This document shows positions 9,168 to 17,723 of a DNA stretch of 64,000 bases, piece by piece. Both the position numbers and the translations under genes were made by a program. The notes under the pieces are model-generated. The model was given only the letters and a program-made list of their open reading frames with translations. It had not been told where the DNA came from and did not search any database. This stretch comes from Methylobacterium currus. GTDB lineage: Bacteria > Pseudomonadota > Alphaproteobacteria > Rhizobiales > Beijerinckiaceae. Where the stretch lies: contig NZ_CP028845.1 in the NCBI RefSeq assembly GCF_003058325.1, forward strand, positions 1 through 64,000, given 5' to 3'. How positions within the stretch are numbered: position 1 is the stretch's first letter; each line of letters starts with the position of its first letter.

Positions 9168-9198
9168 TAGCCCGTCGCCAACGCTGCCAAGGGACCGC

Positions 9199-9229
9199 TT
9201 GACTCCGTACTATGGTACGTACTTTAGGC
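9199..9229 (+). promoter_or_regulatory. mer-type promoter/operator before merR
   Basis: TTGACT (9199-9204), a 19-bp spacer and TTAGGC (9224-9229) form a MerR-type promoter. The spacer holds GTAC repeats around a dyad (CCGTAC and GGTACGTAC). It points into the merR gene, so the regulator was probably autoregulated and co-transcribed with genes now lost. Confidence 0.6.
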
Positions 9230-9245
9230 TCTTGCGGACTTGGTG

Positions 9246-9632
9246 ATGCCAGGACAGCACATGCGGGATCTGACCATTGGAAAGGCGGCGCAGGACGCCG
9301 GCGTGGGCGTCGAGACCATCCGCTTCTACGAGCGCCAAGGTCTGATCGAGCAGCCCGTCAAAGGAGCCGGGTATCGGACCTACTCGCCCGAGGTGGTCGG
9401 CCGCATCCGCTTCATCCGGCAGGCCCAGAGGATCGGGTTTTCCCTGAAGGAGACGCAGGAACTCCTCGCCCTGCGCGCCAACCCGGCCGCCGATTGCGCC
9501 GAGGTGCGAGCCCAGGCCCAGCACAAGATCGCGGAGGTCGACGAAAAGATCTCCGAGCTCCTCCGCGTGCGCGCAGCCCTGGAGGCCGTGGTCGCTTCCT
9601 GCCCCGGACGCGGCGGACTTGGGGACCGGTGA
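9246..9632 (+). pseudogene. merR: MerR-family (mercury-type) regulator, 3' end replaced by a Tn3 terminal repeat
   Basis: The protein starts MPGQHMRDLTIGKAAQDAGV with the MerR HTH (VETIRFYERQGLIEQP, YRTYSPEVVGRIRFIRQAQR). The dimer helix follows, with cysteines in AADCAEV and VASCPGRG. In mercuric MerR proteins Hg is bound by three cysteines, the last about nine residues after the CPGRG cysteine. Here the reading runs into the transposon end (LGDR then TGA inside the terminal repeat), so the third cysteine is missing. Starts at TTG 9240 or ATG 9261 are also possible. The HTH is intact, so it may bind DNA, but it probably cannot sense Hg(II). No merT, merP or merA is present. Confidence 0.72.
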
Positions 9633-9659
9633 GAGGATGGTCGAAAACGTACGCTAAGC
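9621..9659 (+). repeat. Tn3-family left terminal inverted repeat
   Basis: The 39 bp begin GGGGACCGGTGAGAGGATGG and end ACGTACGCTAAGC. They match the right end on the opposite strand except for A versus C at position five. The repeat supplies the merR stop codon on one strand and the tnpA stop codon (9654-9656) on the other. Confidence 0.92.
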
Positions 9660-12641
9660 GTCGCGGCCTTGCTGGTGGAGGCGGAGCGGCCTGAGCCGTT
9701 CGCGGGGCTTGTCGATTTCGGCCCAGAGGTAGTCGCCGGTGAGGCCGACATGCTCCCAGCCCAGCGGGGCGACGTGGGCGAGCCGTTCGTCGGGCACCGC
9801 GACGCCGCTGCCGCGCAGATGGCGGACGGCGCGATCGAGATAGACGGTGTTCCACAGCGTGACGGCCGCGGTCACGAGGGTCAGGCCGGAGGCACGATGG
9901 CGCTGGTTCTCGAAGGTGCGGTCGCGCAGCTCGCCGAGGCGGTTGAAGAAGATGGCGCGGGCGAGCGCGTTGCGGGCCTCGCCCTTGTTGAGGATGCTGC
10001 CGGTCCGGCGCCGCTGGCCGGGATCGTCGAACCAGTCGAGCATGAACAGGGTGCGCTCGACCCGCCCGACCTCGCGCAGCGCACGCGCCACGGGGTTCTG
10101 GCGCGGATAGCCCGCGAGCTTGCGCAGCATGACCGAGGCGCTGACGGTGCCGGCCCGGATCGAGGCGGCGAGCCGGAGCGTCTCGTCCCAGTCCGCCTCG
10201 ATGGCGCGGACGTTGACCGGCCCGGCGACGAGCGGGCGCAGCGTCGGCCACGGGTCGAGCGGCGACAGGCCGTACAGCCGGCGTTCGTTGATATCGCGGA
10301 TGCGCGGCGCGAAGCGGAAGCCGAGCAGGTGGCACAGGCCGAAGACATGATCGACCGCGCCCGCGGTGTCGGTCGCATGCTCGCGGATGACCAGGTCGCT
10401 CTCATGATCGAGCAGGCCGTCGAGGACATGGGCGGCCTCGCCGGCATTGGCGGCGATGACCTTGGTGTGGAACGGCGTGAAGCGGTCGGTGACGTGCGTG
10501 TAGAACAGCACACCGGGTTCGGTGCCGTAGCGGGCGTTGCGATCGGCGCGCGCCTCGCCCTGACCGCCGGCGCGGAAGAACTGCCCGTCCGACGACGACG
10601 TGTCGCCCGGGCCCCAGACCGCGGCGAGCGGATGCACGGTGTGGCAATCGACGATCGCCGCCAGCGCCGACAGGTAGGTCTCGTCGCGCACATGCCATTC
10701 CGCTGTCCAGCGCAGGCGCGGCAGCGTCAGCCCGCGCGAGCTTTCCGCCATGCGCCCGAGGCCCAGGTTGGTCGCGTCGGCGAGGATCGCGCCCATCAGC
10801 GCGGCCGGGTCGGAAGCGGGTACGCCGCTGCGGGCATGGACGAAGCGGTCGGCGAACCCCGACCAGGCGGCGACCTCCACCAGCAGGTCGGTGATGCGGA
10901 CACGCGGCAGCATCGCGTAGAGCTGGCTCTTCAACGCCTCGGCCTCGTCGGCCGGGGAGCGCCGGATGGGTGAGATCAGTAGCTGCCCGCGCTCGATCGT
11001 CACGTCGACCAGCCCACCGGCCGCGGCGGCGCGCTCCACCTCGGTCATACGCCGGGCCAGGAGCGTGCGGCGCTCCTCATGCCATTGGGCAAACCCAGGC
11101 GACACGGCGAGGCGCAGGTTGCCATCGGCGCGCATCGTCTCGAACGCGGGCACGGGCAGCAGATAATCGTCGAGCGTGCGATAGGCGCGGCTGCCGTCCA
11201 CCCAGATGCTGCCCGAGGCCAGCCGCTCGCGCAGGTGGACGATCACCGCGATCTCGTAGGCGCGCCGGTCGATCGTCCCTTCGACCGGCTGCACGACCTT
11301 GCGCCAGCGCGGCCTGATGAAGCTGGTCGGCACCCGCTTCGGCAGGACCGATCGACCGTCGCGGTACATCGTCCGCAGCGCCTCGATCGCACCGAGAAGC
11401 GGATCGCCCGACCGCGCCGTGCGGAAGGTGAAGGCGGCGAGGAAGGTCGGGGCGAACCGCCGCACGGCGGGATAGCGTTCGACCACATCCTCCAGGCCGT
11501 CATCGACCGAGCGCGTCAGATCCTCGGCAAAGCGGATGCTGCGTTCCAGCTGATCCCACCCCACTCGGTCGTCGATCGCGCGGAAGGGGTCGCGCCCGCT
11601 CGCGCGGGCCTCGACCAGCAGGCGGCCGAGCCGGGCATGGAGGCGGGCCGTGTCCTTCAGCATCCGCGCTTGCCCGAGCAGCCGGTCGGAGCGGGTGCGG
11701 TCGGCACGGCGGAACAGCGCGCCCACCATCTTCTCGACCATGACCAGGGCGGCGTCGGTCAGCGCCGCCTCCATCTCGATCATGGAGGCGACGAGCATGG
11801 CGAGCCGACGAGGACGTTCGAGGCGGCGCAGGTGCTGGGCGGTGACGAGGCCGGCGGTGCGCGCGATGACGGCGTAGCGGGCGGCATGGATGCGGCGTGC
11901 CCCGTCCGCCGCGATCCCGATGGCGCGCACCGCGTCGAGCCGTTCGACGATCCCCTTCAGGTTGGCAGCCGACGGCGCCTCCGGCCACTCCCGTATCCAG
12001 CCGAGCCGGGTGCGGCCGTCGTCGTCCGAGGCGATCAGGCGATCGAGCGCCGCTTGCTGCTCGGCCGGGCAGTCTCGGATCAGCCCGGCATGGGCGGCCT
12101 TGCGCGCCCGGGTCCGTACGATGAGCGCCAGCCGTTCCAGCGTCGATGCGGCCGGCAGCACGATCCGGCCCAGCCGCAGCCGATCGACCATGCCGGCGAC
12201 GATCGTCTCGCCCCGGTCGGTCGAGGCGGCGATCTCCGACCCCACCGCCAGCATCGATCGCACGTCCGCCCGCTCGAAGGCGCGCAGGCCGAGCCAGGCT
12301 TCGATCTCGGCGCGATGCTCGCGCAGCGTCGTCGGGCGGGCGGCATAGCTGGCGAAGTCGGTGGCATCGCATCCGATCTGACCGGCGAGCAACTCCAGCA
12401 TCGCGTCGGGCACCGCCTCACCCGCCACCAGTGCGCGTCCGGGATGACGGAGGTAGCAGAGCTGCACCGCATGGCCGATCCGGTTCGGACCTCGCCGACG
12501 CCGTGCCACCTGCACGAGGTCGGCGGGACCGAGGGTGTAGAGTCGTTCGATCGTCGCGTGATCGGCAGGCGGGTCGAAGATCGCGGCGCGCTGCGCCGGT
12601 GACAAGATAGTCTTGGCCGGCATCCGCTTCCCATCCGTCAC
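9654..12641 (-). CDS. tnpA: Tn3-family transposase TnpA
   Basis: The 995-residue transposase carries out replicative transposition and binds the 39-bp ends. It starts MTDGKRMPAKTILSPAQRAA. The N-terminal DUF4158-like DNA-binding part includes VQVARRRRGPNRIGHAVQLC. The C-terminal DDE domain (about residues 600-960) includes ATNLGLGRMAESS, VDCHTVHPLAAVWGPGD, ARYGTEPGVLFYTHVTDRF and the distal SILNKGEARNALARAIFFNR. The length is normal and there is no internal stop. The stop codon lies inside the left terminal repeat. Confidence 0.95.
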   Translation of the reverse strand: MTDGKRMPAKTILSPAQRAAIFDPPADHATIERLYTLGPADLVQVARRRRGPNRIGHAVQLCYLRHPGRALVAGEAVPDAMLELLAGQIGCDATDFASYAARPTTLREHRAEIEAWLGLRAFERADVRSMLAVGSEIAASTDRGETIVAGMVDRLRLGRIVLPAASTLERLALIVRTRARKAAHAGLIRDCPAEQQAALDRLIASDDDGRTRLGWIREWPEAPSAANLKGIVERLDAVRAIGIAADGARRIHAARYAVIARTAGLVTAQHLRRLERPRRLAMLVASMIEMEAALTDAALVMVEKMVGALFRRADRTRSDRLLGQARMLKDTARLHARLGRLLVEARASGRDPFRAIDDRVGWDQLERSIRFAEDLTRSVDDGLEDVVERYPAVRRFAPTFLAAFTFRTARSGDPLLGAIEALRTMYRDGRSVLPKRVPTSFIRPRWRKVVQPVEGTIDRRAYEIAVIVHLRERLASGSIWVDGSRAYRTLDDYLLPVPAFETMRADGNLRLAVSPGFAQWHEERRTLLARRMTEVERAAAAGGLVDVTIERGQLLISPIRRSPADEAEALKSQLYAMLPRVRITDLLVEVAAWSGFADRFVHARSGVPASDPAALMGAILADATNLGLGRMAESSRGLTLPRLRWTAEWHVRDETYLSALAAIVDCHTVHPLAAVWGPGDTSSSDGQFFRAGGQGEARADRNARYGTEPGVLFYTHVTDRFTPFHTKVIAANAGEAAHVLDGLLDHESDLVIREHATDTAGAVDHVFGLCHLLGFRFAPRIRDINERRLYGLSPLDPWPTLRPLVAGPVNVRAIEADWDETLRLAASIRAGTVSASVMLRKLAGYPRQNPVARALREVGRVERTLFMLDWFDDPGQRRRTGSILNKGEARNALARAIFFNRLGELRDRTFENQRHRASGLTLVTAAVTLWNTVYLDRAVRHLRGSGVAVPDERLAHVAPLGWEHVGLTGDYLWAEIDKPRERLRPLRLHQQGRDA

Positions 12642-12752
12642 GAAACAGGAATGCGGGCCTGTTCACGGAGCGTAGACCACAAGACGGGTTGTGTGACATC
12701 ATGCTGACCGATCGGCGGGCAATGCCGCTCCGTCACGCAGACGGACGTATGA
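12642..12752. promoter_or_regulatory. Candidate res site / divergent tnpA-tnpR promoter region
   Basis: This 111-bp gap between divergent tnpA and tnpR is where Tn3 resolution sites normally lie. It contains inverted-repeat arms GTTCACGGAGCG (about 12660) and CGCTCCGTCAC (about 12727), plus short repeats (TTGTGTGACATCATG). Exact resolvase-binding subsites cannot be assigned by eye. Confidence 0.5.
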
Positions 12753-13385
12753 ATGACGACCGTGATCGGCTACGCCCGGGTGTCCAAGGCCGACGGCAGC
12801 CAAGTGCACGACCTGCAGCGCGACGCGCTCGTCGCGGCCGGCGTCGATCCCGGGCACATCTACGAGGATGCCGCCTCCGGTCGGCGCGACGATCGTCCCG
12901 GGCTCGAGGCCTGCCTCAAGGCGCTACGGATCGGCGACACGCTGGCGGTGTGGAAGCTCGACCGGCTCGGCCGCGACCTGCGCCACCTCGTCAACCTGGT
13001 CGGGGATCTCACGAAGCGCAACGTCGGGCTGAAGGTGCTGTCGGGCGAAGGCGCCTCGATCGATACCACCACGGCCAACGGCCGGCTGGTGTTCGCCATC
13101 TTCGCCGGCTTGGCCGAGTTCGAGCGCGAGTTGATCTCCGAGCGCACGAAGGCCGGGCTGGCCGCGGCTCGCGCCCGGGGCCGCAGGGGCGGTCGCCCCT
13201 TCAAGATGACGCCCGCCAAGCTGCGCCTGGCTCAGGCCGCGATGGGAAACCCCGAAACCTGCGTCGCCGACCTCTGCGTGGAACTCGGCATCACCCGGCA
13301 GACCCTCTACCGGCACGTCACGCCCAAGGGGGCGATCAGGCCAGACGGAGAAAAGCTCCTCGCCCGCACCGGTCGGCGGGCTTAG
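12753..13385 (+). CDS. tnpR: Serine resolvase TnpR
   Basis: The 210-residue serine recombinase resolves Tn3 cointegrates at res. The catalytic N-terminus TTVIGYARVSKADGSQVHDL carries the active-site Ser in ARVS. The conserved WKLDRLGRDLRHLVNLV and the long E-helix (FAGLAEFERELISERTKAGL) follow. The C-terminal HTH includes CVELGITRQTLYRHV. The stop lies inside the right terminal repeat. Confidence 0.93.
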   Translation: MTTVIGYARVSKADGSQVHDLQRDALVAAGVDPGHIYEDAASGRRDDRPGLEACLKALRIGDTLAVWKLDRLGRDLRHLVNLVGDLTKRNVGLKVLSGEGASIDTTTANGRLVFAIFAGLAEFERELISERTKAGLAAARARGRRGGRPFKMTPAKLRLAQAAMGNPETCVADLCVELGITRQTLYRHVTPKGAIRPDGEKLLARTGRRA

Positions 13386-13418
13386 CGTACGTTTTCGACC
13401 ATCCTCTCACCGGGCCCC
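13380..13418 (-). repeat. Tn3-family right terminal inverted repeat
   Basis: Read on the minus strand it begins GGGGCCCGGTGAGAGGATGG and ends ACGTACGCTAAGC. It supplies the tnpR stop codon (13383-13385). Confidence 0.92.
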
Positions 13419-13669
13419 CATTAGCCCTTGCGGACTTCGAATAGCACGTTTCCACCACCGAGATTTCGGCTTCCAACCATGACGGTCGGTGTACCGGGAG
13501 GAGTCGTCGTGTTCCACAGAGCGTCGTTGGGTGGATCTGATCCCGACCCTTTGACGTCGGGCCGGACGCATCTGTCGACCGCGCTGGGCTACTTCGCGAC
13601 GTAGCGCGGATAAAGGCGGACGCGACCCGTGCAGCCGATCCAGCGCTGACGCCGGAGCCTTCCGTCTGC

Positions 13670-13843
13670 GCGCGGGCGGACCTGTCGTTCGGGGCGTGGG
13701 ACCCAACGTTCGCCAGCGGCGCGGTGTCGATGGCGGCGATGCTGGATCGAAGCCGCCCTACGTCGGCGTGATGACGATCACGGGCGAGAGCGATCGCCTG
13801 AAGGACAAGCGGCGCGTCGGGCTGGCGGCACCGAGGATGCAAG
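13670..13843 (+). pseudogene. IstB remnant of an IS21 element
   Basis: Two frames together give ADLSFGAWDPTFASGAVSMA plus AMLDR, then VMTITGESDRLKDKRRVGLA. Both match the C-terminal region of the intact IstB at 51135-51929 ([40 protein letters not shown]). A frameshift joins them near 13745, and no other part of the element was found. The rest of 13419-14400, including an AT-rich patch at 13950-13985, holds nothing recognisable. Confidence 0.75.
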
Positions 13844-14400
13844 CGCCAGCCGTTCCTGCACGAGGGGCAGTTCAGGTTCCGAGCCGCCGCGCGGCCATTC
13901 GCCGGCGACCGGTTGTGCGATGCCCACGCGTTACCAGCTGGTAATTGAGCTAAGTTATTGATTTTGATATTATTTCTATATCTATCGCCGTTCGGAACAT
14001 CAGCATGGATCGCTGATGGCAGGCTCGAGCGCGAACAGACTCACGTCTCGCAGGGCGGTCCGAGGCGAAACATTCGGAACGGCAGCACAGAGCCGGAGAC
14101 CGCACCATCAGGTGATCCGGCCGGAGAGAGGGCCCGGAACCGCTGCCCAAGTGATGCCGGGCATCTCGGGTGGGTCGACTGCGAGCTCCGGCCCGATCCG
14201 CGATGCGATCTCAGGCCGCCTCGAGGGCACCTTGCCAGAGATCCGCCCCGGGTTCCGCCAGCTCGTGTTGCCAGCGGCGTGTACGTGCTTCGTCACATTG
14301 CAGGTGTCTGGACCGTGCGCGAACGGCTGGTTCTGCTCGCGCACGGCTTTCGGTCTGCCCGTTGCGGACGAACCGTGAAAGCGGGGAGGCCGGGGCGATG

Positions 14401-15825
14401 TTACTTCGCGTTCCCGTCCATCACCGCCGCTGCTGCCGCCAGCCCCCATCGGACCAGGTCCTCGGCCGCCTCCGCAGACTTCGCCTCCGCGTAGCAACGC
14501 AGTTCGGGCGCGTTGCCCGACGCCCGGAAGTGGATCGTCCGCTCGCCATCGAGGCCGATCCTGACCCCGTCCTGCTCGTCGACGGCCTGCGGCACTCCGA
14601 CAGGACGAAGGAACTCCCGACGGAACGTCTCGTCCGTGAGCTGCCGGAGGAGGGCGCCGCTCCGCTCCGCCGCGACGTTGGGGAGGCGATTGCTCGCGGT
14701 CTCGCCGACGTCGAGCGTGACGACCAGATCAGCCAGCGGCATCGCGGCCTCCCGGACTGCGGCCAGGGTTGCGAGGATCGGCAGTACCGCGTCGCGCGTC
14801 GGCAAAGCCGGGAGGACCTTGTCGCCGATCGGACAATCCGATCCGAGCAGGAACCCGCCATTCGCCTCGAAACCGCAGATGACCTTCGCGCCATCCCTCG
14901 CGGCCTGCTCCATACCGGCGATCACGAAGGGGGAGCCGACCTTGGTGCGCAGCACTTGCTGAAAGCCACCCGCACGCTCGATGGCGGAGCCGGCTGTCAC
15001 GGGCACGACGACGGTGTCGGCACCCAGATATCGGGCCGTGATGAGTCCGAGAACATCCCCTCGCACGATGCGGCCGGTGCCATCGGCGATCAGGGGCCGA
15101 TCCGCATCACCGTCTGTCGTCACGAGCGCGTCGAAGTCACCCGATGCCATGACCTCGCGGATGAAGGCGACGTCTTCCGGTCGATAGGCCTCGGTATCGA
15201 TCGGAACGAACGATTCGGATCGGCCGATCGGCACGGCGCTGGCTCCGAAACCGGCGAGAACGTCGATCAGCAGGTCGCGGGCGACCGAACTTTGCTGGTA
15301 GACGGCAATCTTCTGGCCGGACAGCACGTCCGCATTGAAGGCGTCGAGGTACCGACGGCGATAGCGCGCGATGGCGTCCGGCTCCTGACGGGCCGCGACG
15401 GCCGGAGGAGCGGGAGCGCCTGTCGCGACCTCACCGAGCGCTGCCAGAATCGCGGCTTCATCGGCTTTGGTGATCTCGCCATCGGCGCGATAGAACTTCA
15501 ACCCGTTCCGATCCTCCGGGATATGGCTGCCGGTGACCATGACGGCGCAACTTCCACGCCGCCGCGCCTCAAGGGCGAGGGCGGGCGTCGGCAACGGGCC
15601 GCAGTCGATCGCCGTGAGACCGGCAGCGGCTGCCGCCGTGGCAACCGTTGCGGCGATCCCCGCGCTGCTGTTGCGCAGGTCACGCCCGATCACGACCTCG
15701 CGGCTGGTTCCCATCTCCTTGCCGACCGAGGCGAAGAACGCCGCGGCATAGGCAAAACTAGGCTGTCCCACGAGATCGGTCACGAGGCCGCGCAGTCCGG
15801 AGGTTCCGAATTTCAAACTGCTCAT
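14401..15825 (-). CDS. Phosphomannomutase / phosphoglucomutase family enzyme
   Basis: This 474-residue alpha-D-phosphohexomutase interconverts hexose 6- and 1-phosphates. It probably makes mannose-1-P for GDP-sugar precursors of surface polysaccharide. Landmarks in order: KFGTSGLRG near the N-terminus, the phosphoserine loop TGSHIPEDRNG (Ser100), the Mg loop TTDGDADRP (about 238-246), the sugar-binding GFEANGGF, and the phosphate-binding RASGNAPELR near residue 445. The length is normal for the family. It stands alone between mobile-element remnants, with a serine resolvase upstream. Mannose versus glucose or glucosamine specificity cannot be fixed, although TGSHIP rather than TASHNP favours the CpsG/ManB-like branch. 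Confidence 0.85.
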   Translation of the reverse strand: MSSLKFGTSGLRGLVTDLVGQPSFAYAAAFFASVGKEMGTSREVVIGRDLRNSSAGIAATVATAAAAAGLTAIDCGPLPTPALALEARRRGSCAVMVTGSHIPEDRNGLKFYRADGEITKADEAAILAALGEVATGAPAPPAVAARQEPDAIARYRRRYLDAFNADVLSGQKIAVYQQSSVARDLLIDVLAGFGASAVPIGRSESFVPIDTEAYRPEDVAFIREVMASGDFDALVTTDGDADRPLIADGTGRIVRGDVLGLITARYLGADTVVVPVTAGSAIERAGGFQQVLRTKVGSPFVIAGMEQAARDGAKVICGFEANGGFLLGSDCPIGDKVLPALPTRDAVLPILATLAAVREAAMPLADLVVTLDVGETASNRLPNVAAERSGALLRQLTDETFRREFLRPVGVPQAVDEQDGVRIGLDGERTIHFRASGNAPELRCYAEAKSAEAAEDLVRWGLAAAAAVMDGNAK

Positions 15826-15927
15826 GAGTTTCCGTTCGCGGAAGGATGCAAGAACGCCTTGGTCGGGATGTACCGGTGCCCGGACTCACAGCGCGTGTGA
15901 GCGTCCCCGCCTCGCCTTATCATAGAG

Positions 15928-16050
15928 GATGCGCGTCAGCACCACCGACCAAGACCTCACCCTCCACCTCGGCTGCCCTCACTGCCGCTGGATGCCGCGT
16001 CATCCGATCCGAGAAGGTCACCAGGGCCACTGTCCCTGCCTACGCCGAGC
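15928..16050 (+). pseudogene. Serine resolvase remnant
   Basis: The start MRVSTTDQDLTLHL and, after a one-base shift, AALTAAGCRVIRSEKVT mirror the N-terminus of the intact resolvase on the opposite strand (ARVSSTDQDLTIQIDKLKAA, GCTVIRAEKLSG). It is a ~40-codon fragment of a diverged copy. It loses similarity after about 16050. Confidence 0.65.
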
Positions 16051-16138
16051 TGCGCAGGGTCCTGGATTGCTCGGCATCCTCGTTGGTGAGGAAGGTGTCG
16101 AGGGCGTGTGCCCGGGCCAGGCTGCGCTTGCCGCAGGT

Positions 16139-16792
16139 TCAATCTCCCGAACCATGCTCCTGCTCGCAGGCGTTCGCCGCATGCAACAGGCCATCGGGAA
16201 TTTTGTCCGTCATGGCGTCGAGCGTGAAGGCCTGGCGCGCATCATCTACCCCGATCGCACGGTAGACGCTCCGGCGAGAGACCCCGAGCGCGCGAGCGAT
16301 CGCGGTTGGCCCCTCACCTGCGGCGTGGCGGCGGCGGATCTCGTCCCCGGGGACGGATTTCGGCCGCCCCTTGCCGGCATAGACGCCGGCCGCCTTGGCG
16401 GCCTCGATCCCGGCACGCTGGCGCTCGAGGATGAACTTGCGCTCCATCTCGGCCACCATCCCGAGCACCGTGACCACGATCCGTCCGACATCCCCGCCGG
16501 TCGTCAGCTCGGGATCGAGGATGCGCAGGGAGGCACCCTTCTGATCGAGGTCGTGAACGAGGTTGAGCACGTCGCGGGTCGAGCGGCCGAGTCGGTCAAG
16601 GCGGACCACCACCAGTTCGTCGCCCTCGCGCAGGAACTGCATCACGGTGGCGAGCTCGGGCCGGTCGTCGGCAGATTTCCCCGACAGCTTTTCCGCGCGG
16701 ATCACCGTGCAGCCGGCGGCCTTCAGCTTGTCGATCTGGATGGTGAGATCCTGGTCGGTGGAGGAGACGCGGGCATAGCCGAAACGGGGCAT
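16139..16792 (-). CDS. Serine resolvase/invertase
   Basis: This site-specific serine recombinase of about 217 residues starts MPRFGYARVSSTDQDLTIQI. It carries the catalytic Ser in RVSS, then VVRLDRLGRSTRDVLNLVHD, the E-helix VLGMVAEMERKFILERQRAG and the HTH ARALGVSRRSVYRAIGV. The frame is open upstream to 16888, but MPRFGYARV is the conventional start. No partner transposase is present, so it may belong to a plasmid multimer-resolution system or a lost transposon. An ATGGTAT/ATACCAT inverted repeat lies upstream near 16887-16916. Confidence 0.88.
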   Translation of the reverse strand: MPRFGYARVSSTDQDLTIQIDKLKAAGCTVIRAEKLSGKSADDRPELATVMQFLREGDELVVVRLDRLGRSTRDVLNLVHDLDQKGASLRILDPELTTGGDVGRIVVTVLGMVAEMERKFILERQRAGIEAAKAAGVYAGKGRPKSVPGDEIRRRHAAGEGPTAIARALGVSRRSVYRAIGVDDARQAFTLDAMTDKIPDGLLHAANACEQEHGSGD

Positions 16793-17060
16793 CTTGAGCC
16801 TCAAAATGTGCCAGAAGGGTGGCTTGCGCGCCCGCTCCGATGCATAAATCAGAAACGACCGTTTTGCCACATACCGACGGTGTGTCATGGTATTGGTGCT
16901 GAACGGTATACCATTATGCGGCTCATGCTTCTGGCATCGCCTCTCTCATGGCATCAGTCACAACCCTACATGAGGGCGGTGGGTGTCATTCGCATCAAAG
17001 TGACATTTTTGAATGAATTTGATAGGAAGTGACGCGGCAACAATGGGGCGGGTATAACTC

Positions 17061-17324
17061 ATGGCGTTCGTGACCGATGTGAAACTGGCAGCCAACGGTC
17101 GCATGCTCCTCCCCCAGGCCGTGCGCGAGGCGATGGGCATCACGGGCGAAACGCGCATCATCGTCACCGTCGACGGCACCGACGTGCGGCTGTCACCGAT
17201 CACCAACGTCGTCTCGAAACTCCAGGCGCTCTATCGCCAGCATGCCACCCAGGACGCGGACTCGGCCGCCTTCCTCGACGAGCGGCGGGCCGACGACGGC
17301 GACGGTCAGGATGCCAGCGCATGA
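17061..17324 (+). CDS. AbrB-type antitoxin
   Basis: The 87-residue protein has an N-terminal swapped-hairpin SpoVT/AbrB fold (VTDVKLAANGRMLLPQAVRE, MGITGETRIIVTVDGTDVRL). An acidic C-terminal tail (FLDERRADDGDGQDASA) probably wraps the toxin. The stop overlaps the PIN-toxin start by four bases. As in VapBC systems it should repress its own operon and neutralise the nuclease. Confidence 0.85.
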   Translation: MAFVTDVKLAANGRMLLPQAVREAMGITGETRIIVTVDGTDVRLSPITNVVSKLQALYRQHATQDADSAAFLDERRADDGDGQDASA

Positions 17325-17707
17325 GCGGTGTCGTCTTCGACACCTCCGCGGTAATTGCGCTCCTGCGTGGGGAGCCCGGTGCCGGGGTGGTGGCCGCGCG
17401 CGTCGGCCAGGCCGCGATGTCGACCGTCAACCTTCAGGAGCTCGTCAAGGCGTTGCTCCTGCGCGGCCTGTCCCGCCCGGTGATCGAGGAGATGGTGCAG
17501 GAACTGCGCCTCGACCTGCACGCCCACGACCGCGAGGCGGCCTTCGCCGCCGCCCTCCTGACCGAGGCCACGCGCCGGCACGGCAGCGGGCTGGGCGACC
17601 GCACCTGCATGGCGCTGGCCATCAAGCTCGGCGTCCCGGTCCTGACGACCGATCGCGCGTGGGCGAACCTGAGGATCCCCGGCCTGGTCGTCGAAGTGGT
17701 CCGCTGA
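17321..17707 (+). CDS. PIN-domain toxin (VapC-like ribonuclease)
   Basis: The 128-residue PIN nuclease shows the acidic active-site set: FDTSAVIALLRGE (Asp near residue 7), a Glu in NLQELVKALLLRG, GLGDRTCMALAIKLG and LTTDRAW. Members of this fold cleave tRNA or rRNA when free of antitoxin. It is translationally coupled to the AbrB antitoxin through ATGA. Confidence 0.9.
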   Translation: MSGVVFDTSAVIALLRGEPGAGVVAARVGQAAMSTVNLQELVKALLLRGLSRPVIEEMVQELRLDLHAHDREAAFAAALLTEATRRHGSGLGDRTCMALAIKLGVPVLTTDRAWANLRIPGLVVEVVR

Positions 17708-17723
17708 ACGGAAGGGCAATCCC

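Larger units (their letters stand above)
9621..13418. mobile_element. Complete Tn3-family transposon (tnpA, tnpR)
   Basis: The element is bounded by 39-bp inverted repeats starting GGGG and ending TAAGC that differ at one position. It contains a full-length tnpA and a divergent tnpR with a candidate res site between them, and no cargo genes. No 5-bp target duplication is visible (GACTT on the left, CATTA on the right). This suggests a later rearrangement or deletion on one side. The left end cuts merR. Confidence 0.92.

Noticed and set aside
9669..12602. Long plus-strand frames opposite tnpA (434 and 507 codons)
   Set aside because: High-GC antisense shadows of the Tn3 transposase; composition is Arg/Gly/Ala-rich with no family match.
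13336..13842. 168-codon minus-strand frame right of the Tn3 element
   Set aside because: It runs through the transposon end and the antisense of the IstB remnant, so it is not a real gene.
14170..15900. 576-codon plus-strand frame opposite the phosphomannomutase
   Set aside because: Antisense shadow; the minus strand has all phosphohexomutase motifs.
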